Under the pieces are notes generated by a model. That model was given only the letters and a program-made list of their open reading frames with translations, had not been told where the DNA came from and did not search any database. Positions 6,918-14,917 of a stretch of 24,381 bases of DNA are shown here, piece after piece (within the stretch, counting starts at the first letter, position 1; each line of letters begins with the position of its first letter). The position numbers were made by a program, and so were the translations under genes. This stretch comes from CAZWBR01 sp964404205 (lineage in GTDB: Bacteria > Bacteroidota > Bacteroidia > Bacteroidales > Prolixibacteraceae): the NCBI GenBank assembly GCA_964404205.1, contig CAYOJD010000038.1, positions 1-24,381 of the forward strand, given 5' to 3'.

Positions 6918-8699
6918 ATGATAAAATCAAGATTTTTTGCAAGTTTACTTTTAATCGCCTCACTAAACCTGATAACCACTCAAAGCAAAGGCCAGCATCC
7001 GGAAATTAGGTCGCAAGATATTTCGGGTACGATATCAACGCTTGCTTCTGAGGCTTATCAAGGCAGGAAACCAGGAACCAAAGGCGATTCACTGTCAACA
7101 GAATACATTCTATCAAGATTTAAAAAAGCAGGCCTGAAACTACTTTTCGAAAATGGAAAACAGGATGTAAAAATTGTTAAGGGATTCAAACGGGGAGAGC
7201 AAAATTCACTCAAGGTCAATAATCACCCATTCGAAGTTGGTAAAGATTTTGAACCATTGCCCTTTTCAGGAAACTCAAATTTTGCCGGAAAAGTTGCTTT
7301 TGCAGGTTACGGACTTAAGTTGAAAAACGACTCCGTTGTCAGAGATGATTATTCATCTTTAAAGCCTGATAATCAATGGATCATGTTTTTAGATGGCCTT
7401 CCGGCTGATTTGCAGAAGATTGAAGGCTACAAGAAACAAGCTGACCTTCGCACCAAAGTCCTTCATGCTATCGACCAAAATGCCAAAGGAATCCTGATTG
7501 TTTACCACACTGACACGATTACCCCACTTTCGAAGGCTGTTGTATTCGACAAGAATAGTTCGCAATATGATATTCCGGTCATTATGATCTCTGCCCAAAC
7601 AGCTTTGGCAATTTTAGGTTCAAATTCAAGCGATAATTTAGAAGATATTGTTAAAATATCTAATAATAAAGAATTTAAACCTTACATTATAGAAAAAAAT
7701 ATTATTGACGGCGAAGCATCAGTTTTCCCCGATGAAGTTAAGACCTACAATCTGGCGGGCTTCATTCCCGGAAAAGACAAAACACTGGCCAATGAATATA
7801 TTGTGATTGGTGCACATTATGACCACTTGGGATTTGGCGGCCCCATGTCGGGTTCGAGAATGCCCGATACTTCGGCAGTTCACTATGGAGCCGACGACAA
7901 TGCTTCGGGAGTAGCAGCGGTTATTGAACTGGCCGAAAAGATGGCAAAAGAAAAGAAGAACAAACGAAGCATCATCTTTGCCACTTTTGGTGCCGAAGAG
8001 CTTGGATTGATTGGCTCAAAAGCATTCGTCGCACAGCCGCCCGTAGCACTTGGCAATATTGGCTTAATGGTTAATTTTGATATGGTTGGACGTCTGGATT
8101 CAGCCAAACATCTGACTGTTGGGGGTGTTGGAACGTCGATTGAAGCCCGGGCTATCATTGATAGTCTGAATCCAGGATTCGATTTGCTGATTTCGGAAGA
8201 TGGTTACGGCCCTTCAGACCATGCCTCTTTTTATTCAGAAAATATTCCGGTACTCTATTTCACCAGTGGTGTTCACGAGCAATACCACACTCCTTTTGAC
8301 ACGTTCAACCGAATTAACAGCGATGGCGAAAAGGACATTATAGCGTATGCAGAAAAGATTGTTTCGGTTGCAGCTAATCGTCCACATAAATTTACCTATC
8401 GCGAAAGCGGCCCTAAAAATGGCACCAACGAACGCACAACATTAAAAGTTACTCTGGGTATTATGCCCGATTTCTCAGGTGTAGAGAAAAACGGACTGAG
8501 AATTGACGGAGTGACGCCAGGCAAAGTGGCTGCAAAGTCAGGCCTGAAGAAAGGCGATATCATCACAGCTATTGACGGTAAGAAAGTTGGAAATATTTAC
8601 GATTATATGAACCGGATGAAAGAATTCAGCCCGGGGCAAATCATTTCGGTTGATGTCCTGAGGGAAGGGAAATCTCAAATCTTTATCATCAATTTATAA
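6918..8699 (+). CDS. Exported M28 metallopeptidase with C-terminal PDZ domain
   Basis: A 593-residue secreted zinc peptidase. A signal peptide (about residues 1-25) is followed by the same N-terminal block seen in the other M28 gene of this window (QGRKPGTKGDSLS). A PA-like insert spans about 95-265, and the M28 catalytic domain runs from about 275 to 490. Zinc and catalytic residues are all present: His300 (GAHYDH), Asp326 (GADDNASG), Glu360/361, Asp388 (NFDM) and His457 (EQYHTP). A PDZ domain fills 511-593 (LGIMPDF, then GVTPGKVAAKSGLKKGDII), suggesting substrate or C-terminus recognition. It is a single gene ended by a strong terminator at 8702-8732. Substrate is unknown; it likely trims extracytoplasmic peptides. 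Confidence 0.94.
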   Translation: MIKSRFFASLLLIASLNLITTQSKGQHPEIRSQDISGTISTLASEAYQGRKPGTKGDSLSTEYILSRFKKAGLKLLFENGKQDVKIVKGFKRGEQNSLKVNNHPFEVGKDFEPLPFSGNSNFAGKVAFAGYGLKLKNDSVVRDDYSSLKPDNQWIMFLDGLPADLQKIEGYKKQADLRTKVLHAIDQNAKGILIVYHTDTITPLSKAVVFDKNSSQYDIPVIMISAQTALAILGSNSSDNLEDIVKISNNKEFKPYIIEKNIIDGEASVFPDEVKTYNLAGFIPGKDKTLANEYIVIGAHYDHLGFGGPMSGSRMPDTSAVHYGADDNASGVAAVIELAEKMAKEKKNKRSIIFATFGAEELGLIGSKAFVAQPPVALGNIGLMVNFDMVGRLDSAKHLTVGGVGTSIEARAIIDSLNPGFDLLISEDGYGPSDHASFYSENIPVLYFTSGVHEQYHTPFDTFNRINSDGEKDIIAYAEKIVSVAANRPHKFTYRESGPKNGTNERTTLKVTLGIMPDFSGVEKNGLRIDGVTPGKVAAKSGLKKGDIITAIDGKKVGNIYDYMNRMKEFSPGQIISVDVLREGKSQIFIINL

Positions 8700-8701
8700 A
8701 T

Positions 8702-8732
8702 AAAAATCCCGGAGTGCTGCTCCGGGATTTTT
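8702..8732. terminator. Bidirectional intrinsic terminator
   Basis: A perfect 12-bp stem (8702-8713 with 8721-8732) encloses the seven-base loop GTGCTGC. It has a GC core (TCCCGGA) flanked by A-run and T-run, so it works in either direction. It starts 2 bases after the PDZ-M28 stop and ends 2 bases before the pepD stop codon, serving both convergent genes. Confidence 0.93.
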
Positions 8733-8734
8733 AT

Positions 8735-10192
8735 TTATCGGACATTGGCCAGAATGGCTACCAAAAACTGCCAGAACTTATCGACACTGGCAATCTCAAT
8801 CCGCTCGTCGGGCGAATGAACCCCACGCAACGTTGGGCCAAAAGAAATCATATCGAGAGTTGGAAATTTTTCCAAAAAGAGGCCGCATTCCAAACCGGCA
8901 TGGATTGAACGTACAATCGGTTCTACGCCGAAAAGATCCTTATAAAGCTCGACTGAACCTTTCAGAACTGCCGAAGAGGGATTTGGGGCCCACCCGCAAT
9001 AGCCGTCGCCATGAGTTACATTTGCCCCGGCAAGTTTAAATACCGATTCCACCATAGCAGCAGCGTCATATTTACTGCTTTCAAGGTCGCTGCGCTGACT
9101 GGTAACAACTTCGATAATATGGCCAGTCTTACATCTGACAGATGCCAAATTGGTCGATGTTTCCACCATTCCCGGCATCCGTTGGCTCATGGCCAGTACG
9201 CCATGAGGCGATGCGTAAAGCGCCCATGTAAGGTTCAGCTGCGTCTGTTGGTCAATTACAGTTGCAGGTAAATCAGTACTTTCAATCTTTAGTTTTATTT
9301 TAGGCTCAGAAATAACTATTTCATTTTCTATTACTTCCCGGAATTCATTAAACTGTATAGTTAAATCTTCTTTTCGATTAGACGGAACCAGAACCACAGC
9401 ATAAGCCTCACGGGCAATCGCATTGCGGAGATTTCCACCTTCGAAAATGGCCAGGCGGATATCTAAATTTTTACCTGTTTCGTATAAAAAGCGGTTTACA
9501 ATTTTAATGGCGTTAGCCCTGCCTTTGTTGATATCATCGCCGGAATGGCCTCCCAACAGCCCGGAAACGGATATTTTGGCCGCAAACCATCCCACCGGAA
9601 CAGGCTCTTCGCGATATTTTAACTGAACAACTGTATCGATACCACCGGCACAGCCAATAAAAATTTCTCCTTCATCTTCCGAATCAAGATTAAGAAGGAC
9701 AGAACCCTGAAGAAAACCTGGTTCCAATGCTTTGGCGCCGGTCAGGCCCGTTTCTTCATCGACGGTAAAAAGACATTCCAATGGCCCGTGCCGGATGGAT
9801 TTATCATCCAAAATAGCCAATTGAGCTGCTATACCAATACCGCAATCAGCCCCTAACGTGGTTCCAACCGCTTTTACCCAGCCATTTTCTATCGACGGAA
9901 CAATTGCGTCATTTTCAAAATCAAATGTTACATCACTGTTTTTTTCGCATACCATATCGAGGTGCGCTTGTAAAATGATGCCCTTCGCACCTTCATAACC
10001 CGGGGTGGCAGGTTTCGATATCAGAACGTTTCCCACGCCATCGACTTTACAAGGCAACTTGCGATCGGCTGCAAATTTTTGAAGATAGGCAATAATCTTC
10101 CCTTCTTTTTTAGATGGCCTTGGGACAGTTAATATCTCTTCGAAAAAGGTCCAAACAGCTTTCGGACTTAATTGTGTCAGTTGATTCATCAT
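8735..10192 (-). CDS. pepD: Cytosolic beta-Ala-His / aminoacyl-histidine dipeptidase (M20, PepD)
   Basis: A 485-residue zinc dipeptidase of the M20 family that hydrolyses Xaa-His and other dipeptides in the cytoplasm. There is no signal peptide. Metal and catalytic residues fit the E. coli PepD pattern: His77 and Asp79 (QAHLDMV), Asp116 (GADCG), Glu146/147 (DEETG), Asp170 (NLDSED) and His459 (GVHSPDE). Also seen are GHSGDDI in the lid domain and the C-terminal SFGPTLRGVHSP. The open frame reaches a TTG at 10216, but a -7 promoter element overlaps that position (10214-10221), so the transcript should begin downstream of it. The start is therefore one of two adjacent ATGs, 10192 or 10189. The length fits the family (about 485). 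Confidence 0.94.
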   Translation of the reverse strand: MMNQLTQLSPKAVWTFFEEILTVPRPSKKEGKIIAYLQKFAADRKLPCKVDGVGNVLISKPATPGYEGAKGIILQAHLDMVCEKNSDVTFDFENDAIVPSIENGWVKAVGTTLGADCGIGIAAQLAILDDKSIRHGPLECLFTVDEETGLTGAKALEPGFLQGSVLLNLDSEDEGEIFIGCAGGIDTVVQLKYREEPVPVGWFAAKISVSGLLGGHSGDDINKGRANAIKIVNRFLYETGKNLDIRLAIFEGGNLRNAIAREAYAVVLVPSNRKEDLTIQFNEFREVIENEIVISEPKIKLKIESTDLPATVIDQQTQLNLTWALYASPHGVLAMSQRMPGMVETSTNLASVRCKTGHIIEVVTSQRSDLESSKYDAAAMVESVFKLAGANVTHGDGYCGWAPNPSSAVLKGSVELYKDLFGVEPIVRSIHAGLECGLFLEKFPTLDMISFGPTLRGVHSPDERIEIASVDKFWQFLVAILANVR

Positions 10193-10213
10193 ATTCAGTT
10201 TACATATTTCATC

Positions 10214-10221
10214 CAAAGATA
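10214..10221 (-). promoter_or_regulatory. -7 promoter element of pepD
   Basis: On the minus strand this reads TATCTTTG, an exact TAnnTTTG match. Transcription would begin near 10207, about 15 bases before the ATG pair at 10192/10189. No TTTG is seen 19 bases upstream. It argues against the TTG at 10216 as the start codon. Confidence 0.5.
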
Positions 10222-10271
10222 ATGAAGCGTCTCGTTTGAAAAGAGAATTTTTGTCCGCGGTTATGAATTTT

Positions 10272-10302
10272 CTTGTATGCTTCGGTTAAATTAGTAGTTT
10301 TG
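10272..10302 (+). promoter_or_regulatory. Promoter of the cobalamin-uptake operon
   Basis: CTTG (10272-10275, three of four to the -33 TTTG) is followed by a 19-base spacer and TAGTTTTG (10295-10302), an exact -7 TAnnTTTG match. Transcription would begin about 10308-10310, exactly where the first paired strand of the riboswitch begins. That agreement supports both calls. Confidence 0.72.
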
Positions 10303-10309
10303 TGCTCAG

Positions 10310-10488
10310 TTTTGGTGCCTTATCGGCTCAATTGGGAACCCGGTGCAATTCCGGGATAGTACCCGCTGCTGTAAGCCCGATTCTGTTGAAAAGCAGAATA
10401 GTATGTTTTAGGTCACATGCCACTGTCAATTCGAATCATGATGGGAAGGCGGCCTGAAATCGGGACAAGTCAGAAGACCAGCCAAAAT
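10310..10488 (+). ncRNA. Cobalamin riboswitch aptamer
   Basis: A vitamin B12-sensing leader RNA. Hallmarks in order: P1 strand TTTTGG (10310-10315); GGGAACCCGGTGCAATTCCGGG, with a P3 stem CCCGG/CCGGG (10339-10343 / 10351-10355) and TGCAATT loop; L5-type segment ACCCGCTGCTGTAAGCC (10361-10377); GCCACTG (10429-10435); GGGAAGGCGGCCTGAAA (10443-10459); and the B12 box AAGTCAGAAGACCAGCC (10467-10483). It closes with CCAAAA (10482-10487), complementary to the P1 strand. It lies directly before three genes of B12 uptake type. Layout matches the class-I (adenosylcobalamin) group with an L5-L13 kissing loop; ligand preference is inferred. Confidence 0.96.
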
Positions 10489-10491
10489 CGG

Positions 10492-10593
10492 TTTAAGCTT
10501 TCGGGATAAAAGCGCAATGACAGCCATTTCCTGCTGCATACACTTCCGATTAGCTTAAAATCAATTCATTGTTCATTTAAAAATTGATTTTAA
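10492..10593 (+). promoter_or_regulatory. Riboswitch expression platform (putative translational switch)
   Basis: Three helices can form after the aptamer. A short hairpin GCTTT/AAAGC (10497-10501 / 10509-10513) has loop CGGGATA, whose CGGG can kiss CCCG (10362-10365) in L5; this is the expected P13. TTTAAGCT (10492-10499) is fully complementary to AGCTTAAA (10552-10559). A perfect 12-bp AT-rich stem TTAAAATCAATT/AATTGATTTTAA (10555-10566 / 10582-10593) ends 2 bases before the ATG at 10596. The second helix shares bases with both the first and the third. B12 binding would therefore free the third helix to cover the start region. No T-run follows, so control of translation fits better than termination. 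Confidence 0.6.
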
Positions 10594-10595
10594 GT

Positions 10596-11747
10596 ATGAA
10601 AAAAACATTTCAACATCTGCTGCTCCTTTCAGTTTTTTTATTTTTAAATCAAATCCTAATTTCTTGTTCATCTGGCGATTCACTAAAGTCACCTGAGATT
10701 ATACTTGAAATTCCGAACGGTGGTTTCTCTGTTGTTATAGACCAAACCATTACGATTTCGCCCGAATTTACCTTCTCTGAAGAGGCAACCTGCAAATGGA
10801 GTATCGACAATAAAAGCTATTCAACAGCCAGGCAACTGGTTTTTACCCCTGAGAAAGTGGGTAAATATGCCTGTACCGTTCAGGTTATCACACCTGATGG
10901 AGAAGCGTCCAAATCATTCGATATTGTGGTTACAACTCCTTATTCGCCATACATCACCAAGGTCTTTGAATATGTATATGGCGTTGGCCAGCATGCTTCG
11001 CTGATCCCTGCCGATTCGAAAGCTTCTGATTTTATTGGAAAACCTTGGGAAAACAACAAATCGTTTACCTATCTGGGTGGCTGGGGCGGCTATATCGTCG
11101 CAGGCTTTGATCATGCCGTCAGAAACCGTGAGGGTACTGATTTGTGCATCTATGTGCAACCCGGTTCAGCATCAGAGCCGGGTGTGATATTTGTAATGCA
11201 GGACAGCAACAACGATGGCCAACCCAACGATAGATGGTACGAAATTAAGGGAAGTGAGTATAGTCATCCTGAAACCATACGCCATTATCAGGTAACCTAC
11301 AACAAACCGCTGAATGGCGGGAATGTAACATGGAGCGATAATCAGGGAAACAGCGGCGAATTAAAGCCCAATTTTCAATCAGAAAGCTGGTGGTGGAGTG
11401 GATATCGTACCAGCAATGCCATTACCTTCACAGGGGTTAAATTGCCAAATGCCTATTATGATAATTCTACAACACCAGGTACTGAAAACTGGGTAGTCAA
11501 AAGTGGATTGTTTCAAACGGGATATGCCGAATGTTACAACAACAGCGACTACAACAGTACAATAAAAGCCAATCTGGTTGATATATCAAATGCTGTTGAC
11601 GATAATGGGACAGCTGTCGCCCTGACCTCTATTCACTTTATCAAAGTGCAGAGTGCCGTTTTTCAGATTGCTGGCTGGCTGAATGAAATATCGACAGAAA
11701 TAAGTGGGGCTTCGGATCTTCATTTGCTTGATAAAGATATATATTAA
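10596..11747 (+). CDS. PKD-like surface lipoprotein of the cobalamin-uptake operon
   Basis: A 383-residue predicted lipoprotein: signal peptide ending LISC with acceptor Cys24, then SSGDS. Residues about 32-112 form an Ig/PKD-like beta domain (CKWSIDNKSYSTARQLVFTP, then GKYACTVQV). The larger C-terminal part (about 115-375) is rich in Trp, Tyr, Gly and Asn and has a Ca2+-loop-like motif DSNNDGQPNDRWYE (203-216). It ends with an AGWLNEISTEI block. I know proteins of this look as 'cell surface/PKD' proteins in Bacteroidota, but the function is not established by sequence. The open frame begins at a TTG (10584) inside the hairpin arm; the ATG at 10596 gives the proper signal peptide. It is first in the operon, 3 bases before the receptor gene. 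A surface cobalamin-binding or corrinoid-capturing role is inferred from context; relation to BtuH-type proteins is untested. Confidence 0.9.
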   Translation: MKKTFQHLLLLSVFLFLNQILISCSSGDSLKSPEIILEIPNGGFSVVIDQTITISPEFTFSEEATCKWSIDNKSYSTARQLVFTPEKVGKYACTVQVITPDGEASKSFDIVVTTPYSPYITKVFEYVYGVGQHASLIPADSKASDFIGKPWENNKSFTYLGGWGGYIVAGFDHAVRNREGTDLCIYVQPGSASEPGVIFVMQDSNNDGQPNDRWYEIKGSEYSHPETIRHYQVTYNKPLNGGNVTWSDNQGNSGELKPNFQSESWWWSGYRTSNAITFTGVKLPNAYYDNSTTPGTENWVVKSGLFQTGYAECYNNSDYNSTIKANLVDISNAVDDNGTAVALTSIHFIKVQSAVFQIAGWLNEISTEISGASDLHLLDKDIY

Positions 11748-11750
11748 GAA

Positions 11751-13778
11751 ATGTATATTAAAGTCAGACTTCATATATTTCTTCTGCTGACATTGCTCAT
11801 TATCATCGAAAAATCTGAGACCCTGTTTGCTCAACAGTTAACAAAAGATACCATCAAAATCAAAACCGTTGAGATTTTTGCCGATAAGGTAGCCATAAAA
11901 GCCGAAACAGCAGGGCAAACGACTTCAAAGATTGATTCCCTTTCGATGAGAACATCAATGACCTCATCCCTTTCGGAATTGGTGGCTAAAAACACGCCAA
12001 TCTTCATCAAAGAGTACGGAAGAGGTGCGATGGCTACCGCTTCGTTTCGCGGTACGGCTCCGTCGCATACACAAGTTAGCTGGAATGGGATACTGTTGAA
12101 CTCACCCATGCTTGGAATGGTCGATTTTTCGATGATTCCGGTTTATTTTACCGACGATGTATCGCTGTTGCACGGTGCTGCTTCGATGAAAAACGGCAGC
12201 GGCGCATTGGGTGGGACAGTAATACTCAATAATAAAGCCGACTGGGGCAATCGTTTTTCGGGAAAGGCTTTAAGTGGCTACGGCAGTTTTAGCTCGTTCG
12301 ACGAGTTTATTCAAATCAATGGTGGAAACGGAAACCTTCAATCGCAAACAAGATTGTTCTATAACTATTCGGCCAACGATTTTACTTTTAAAAACAAATT
12401 TATTGCCGATATCGACCCTGAAACCGGTCAATACCTATACCCCACACAGCACAACAGCAATGCCGATTATAAAAATTATGGCATTTTGCAGGAAATATAC
12501 AGCAGGCCCAACAACAGCAATTTTCTGACCCTTCGTTACTGGGGACAGCGCAACGAAAGAAGTATTCCCCAGCTGCTCACCAACGAAACTGCAGAAAACA
12601 GCAATATTAATCGCCAAAAGGAAGATGCGCACAGGGCAACCATTGAATGGAAACATTATCATAAAAAAGGTACACTAATCCTCAATGGCGGATTTAACCT
12701 TCAGCAATCGGCCTACCAGCTCAAGAATAAGATAAGCGGGACCAGCGACCAAACGGTAATCGACACCCATTCACAATTTGCTGTTTGGAATGGAAAAGTA
12801 AGCTGGAATTCGACTTTCGACTGGATAACCATTTCAACAGGAATCGATGCGAATAGGCAAACCGTAGATGCCAAAAACCTTCTGCGTAACGAAAATGAGA
12901 GCAGCTACGATGTAAGCCGATGGGAAATGAGCCTATACGGCAATTTCAGTAAAAACATTGACAATAAATACTTTATAAATCTTTTTCTGCGTCAGGAACT
13001 GACCGATGGCCAGTTAAGAGCCTTTTTGCCGATGGTATCTGCCGAATGGAGGCCTTTCGAGCAGAATTTTTACCTTATAAGCAGCATCGCCAAGAACTAC
13101 CATCAGCCAACACTGAACGATTTGTATTATCAACCTGGCGGAAACCCTAATCTTAAGGCTGAAGTAGGTTTGCAGACCGACTTTGGATTTGGCGGGGCAA
13201 TTCAATATGGTCAATGGGAATTTAATTATGCTGTTTCAGGCTATGCTTCGGCAATCGACAATTGGATTATCTGGCTACCAACTTTTCAGGGATATTGGGA
13301 ACCCTTCAATATGAGAAGAGTAAATTCCACCGGTACTGAGCTTAATTTAGGGGCAAAAGGCCATTGGAAAAACCTTCAAATCAGGATGAACGGTAATTAT
13401 GCCTATACAAGGTCAATCAATCGTGACAATCCGCGCAACTGGGCCGATGAGTCAATAGGCAAGCAGTTGCCTTACATACCTTTACATTCGGCAAATTTTA
13501 CTCTCAATTTATCTTCGAAAGGTTATTATGCCACCTGGCTATGGAACTATTACAGCGAACGATTTACCACATCGAGTAACGACAAAGAGAGTGAGATGGG
13601 GGTTTTGTACCCCTATTTCATGAACAATTTTCATGTGGGAAAATCTATACAAAGAGATAAATTAACTTATAATATTGAACTAAAAATCAATAATTTATTT
13701 AACGAAGATTATAGAACAGTCCTTCAACGGCCAATGCCGGGAAGAAACTATTCGGTATTCTTCAGAATTGATTTCTAA
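11751..13778 (+). CDS. btuB: TonB-dependent outer-membrane receptor, BtuB-like (vitamin B12)
   Basis: A 675-residue outer-membrane beta-barrel importer. A signal peptide (about residues 1-28, ending LFAQ) is followed by a possible TonB-box region (TIKIKTVEIFA). The plug domain spans about 50-165 (SLSELVAKNTPIFIKEYGRG, then SFRGTAPSHTQVSWNGI and LHGAASMKNGSGALGG). A 22-strand-type barrel follows, with aromatic-rich strands and a terminal Phe (VFFRIDF). There is no carboxypeptidase-like N-terminal extension as in SusC proteins, and its length is that of BtuB-type receptors. Its placement under a cobalamin riboswitch and before a BtuG-like propeller assigns it to cobalamin uptake. ATG start with a 3-base gap on each side, so the operon is tightly coupled. 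Substrate is inferred from context. Confidence 0.93.
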   Translation: MYIKVRLHIFLLLTLLIIIEKSETLFAQQLTKDTIKIKTVEIFADKVAIKAETAGQTTSKIDSLSMRTSMTSSLSELVAKNTPIFIKEYGRGAMATASFRGTAPSHTQVSWNGILLNSPMLGMVDFSMIPVYFTDDVSLLHGAASMKNGSGALGGTVILNNKADWGNRFSGKALSGYGSFSSFDEFIQINGGNGNLQSQTRLFYNYSANDFTFKNKFIADIDPETGQYLYPTQHNSNADYKNYGILQEIYSRPNNSNFLTLRYWGQRNERSIPQLLTNETAENSNINRQKEDAHRATIEWKHYHKKGTLILNGGFNLQQSAYQLKNKISGTSDQTVIDTHSQFAVWNGKVSWNSTFDWITISTGIDANRQTVDAKNLLRNENESSYDVSRWEMSLYGNFSKNIDNKYFINLFLRQELTDGQLRAFLPMVSAEWRPFEQNFYLISSIAKNYHQPTLNDLYYQPGGNPNLKAEVGLQTDFGFGGAIQYGQWEFNYAVSGYASAIDNWIIWLPTFQGYWEPFNMRRVNSTGTELNLGAKGHWKNLQIRMNGNYAYTRSINRDNPRNWADESIGKQLPYIPLHSANFTLNLSSKGYYATWLWNYYSERFTTSSNDKESEMGVLYPYFMNNFHVGKSIQRDKLTYNIELKINNLFNEDYRTVLQRPMPGRNYSVFFRIDF

Positions 13779-13781
13779 AAA

Positions 13782-14846
13782 ATGGCAGACTCAACCGTTA
13801 AAATATGGGCCGTAACCATCATCCTCACCATTTTGCTGGCAGGATGTATGAAGGATGACCAATGGATGGAAAATCAGCGCGAAGATCTCTCCGGACAGTT
13901 GACTGATGGCGGCCTTTTTATTGTCAATGAAGGAAATTTCATGTATGGAAATGCAACATTGTCATTTTATAACCCCGATACTAAGGAGGTACAAAATGAT
14001 CTTTTTTTCAATGTAAACGGATTGCCATTAGGCGATGTAGCCCAATCGATGTACCTATTCAACAACAAAGGGTATATTGTCGTGAACAACTCAGGGAGAA
14101 TCTATATTATTGATATTCAAACAGGTAAATACACTGGTAAAATCACAGGACTGGTTTCCCCAAGGTACATCCATTTTATCAGTGAGCAGAAAGCCTATAT
14201 TACAGACCTTTACGCGTCGGCAATTACTGTTTTTGACCCAACAACCAATCAGATTACAGGTTCCATCCCTACTGTCGGCCACGCCTCAACTGAGAATATG
14301 ATCCAGTATGGCAATATATTGTATGTCTCGTGCTGGTCGGCAGATCAAACCATTTTGATGATTAACACCGAAAATGACCAAATTATCGGTACAATTACCA
14401 CTGCAATTCAACCCTCTGCGATGCAAATCGATAAAAACAACAAACTTTGGGTGATTTGCGACGGTGGCCTCAGCAACAACAAAAAACCAGCATTACAACA
14501 AATCAACCTGATAAATAACACAATAGAAAAATCCTTTAGTTTCACTGCATCAGACAAACCGGTTAAACTGAGTATCGACAAAACAAAATCAACACTCTTT
14601 TTCATCAACGGCGGAGTCTTCCGAATGGCAATTGATGCAGCAGAGCTACCCTCTTCGCCAATTATTCAATCAACCGGTCTACCCTTTTATGGACTGGGAG
14701 TCGATCCAAAAACCGATGAACTCTATGTTAGCGATGCCATCGATTATCTTCAAAAAGGAGTTATTTATCGATTAAATTTCTCTGGCGAGGTAATCGACAC
14801 ATTTAAAACAGGCATTATTCCGGGTCACTTTTGTTTTAAACCATGA
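13782..14846 (+). CDS. btuG: YncE/DUF5074-type beta-propeller lipoprotein, BtuG-like
   Basis: A 354-residue surface lipoprotein: short N-terminus, hydrophobic run and lipobox LLAGC with Cys22. After an acidic linker comes a seven-bladed propeller signature of repeating strands: GGLFIVNEGNF, KGYIVVNNSGRIYIID, KAYITDLYASAITVFDP, NILYVSCWSADQTILMIN, KLWVICDGG, TLFFINGGVF and DELYVSDAID. In Bacteroides thetaiotaomicron, propellers of this family (BtuG) sit on BtuB at the cell surface and bind cobalamin very tightly. Position behind the receptor and the riboswitch supports the same role here. The stop codon overlaps an ATG (ATGA at 14843-14846), but the downstream ribH probably starts later. No terminator follows. 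Confidence 0.88.
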   Translation: MADSTVKIWAVTIILTILLAGCMKDDQWMENQREDLSGQLTDGGLFIVNEGNFMYGNATLSFYNPDTKEVQNDLFFNVNGLPLGDVAQSMYLFNNKGYIVVNNSGRIYIIDIQTGKYTGKITGLVSPRYIHFISEQKAYITDLYASAITVFDPTTNQITGSIPTVGHASTENMIQYGNILYVSCWSADQTILMINTENDQIIGTITTAIQPSAMQIDKNNKLWVICDGGLSNNKKPALQQINLINNTIEKSFSFTASDKPVKLSIDKTKSTLFFINGGVFRMAIDAAELPSSPIIQSTGLPFYGLGVDPKTDELYVSDAIDYLQKGVIYRLNFSGEVIDTFKTGIIPGHFCFKP

Positions 14847-14869
14847 AACGAGAGGTGTCCGGCCACCGT

Positions 14870-14900
14870 TTTGATGAAAGACATATTTCGTGTAGGTTTG
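14870..14900 (+). promoter_or_regulatory. Consensus promoter of ribH
   Basis: TTTG (14870-14873), exactly 19 bases, then TAGGTTTG (14893-14900): a full match to the Bacteroidetes -33/-7 consensus. Transcription would begin near 14906, giving a leader of about 12 bases before the ATG at 14918. This lets ribH be expressed apart from the B12-controlled genes and supports the 14918 start. Confidence 0.75.
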
Positions 14901-14917
14901 TAAAAAATTTAAAATAT

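Noticed and set aside
10193..10216. TTG start extending PepD by 8 residues
   Set aside because: A -7 element overlaps it and two adjacent ATGs follow at the family-typical position.
14843..14917. ATGA overlap as the real start of ribH, adding 25 residues
   Set aside because: The extra residues do not look like lumazine synthase, the length would be unusual, and a consensus promoter lies inside this stretch.
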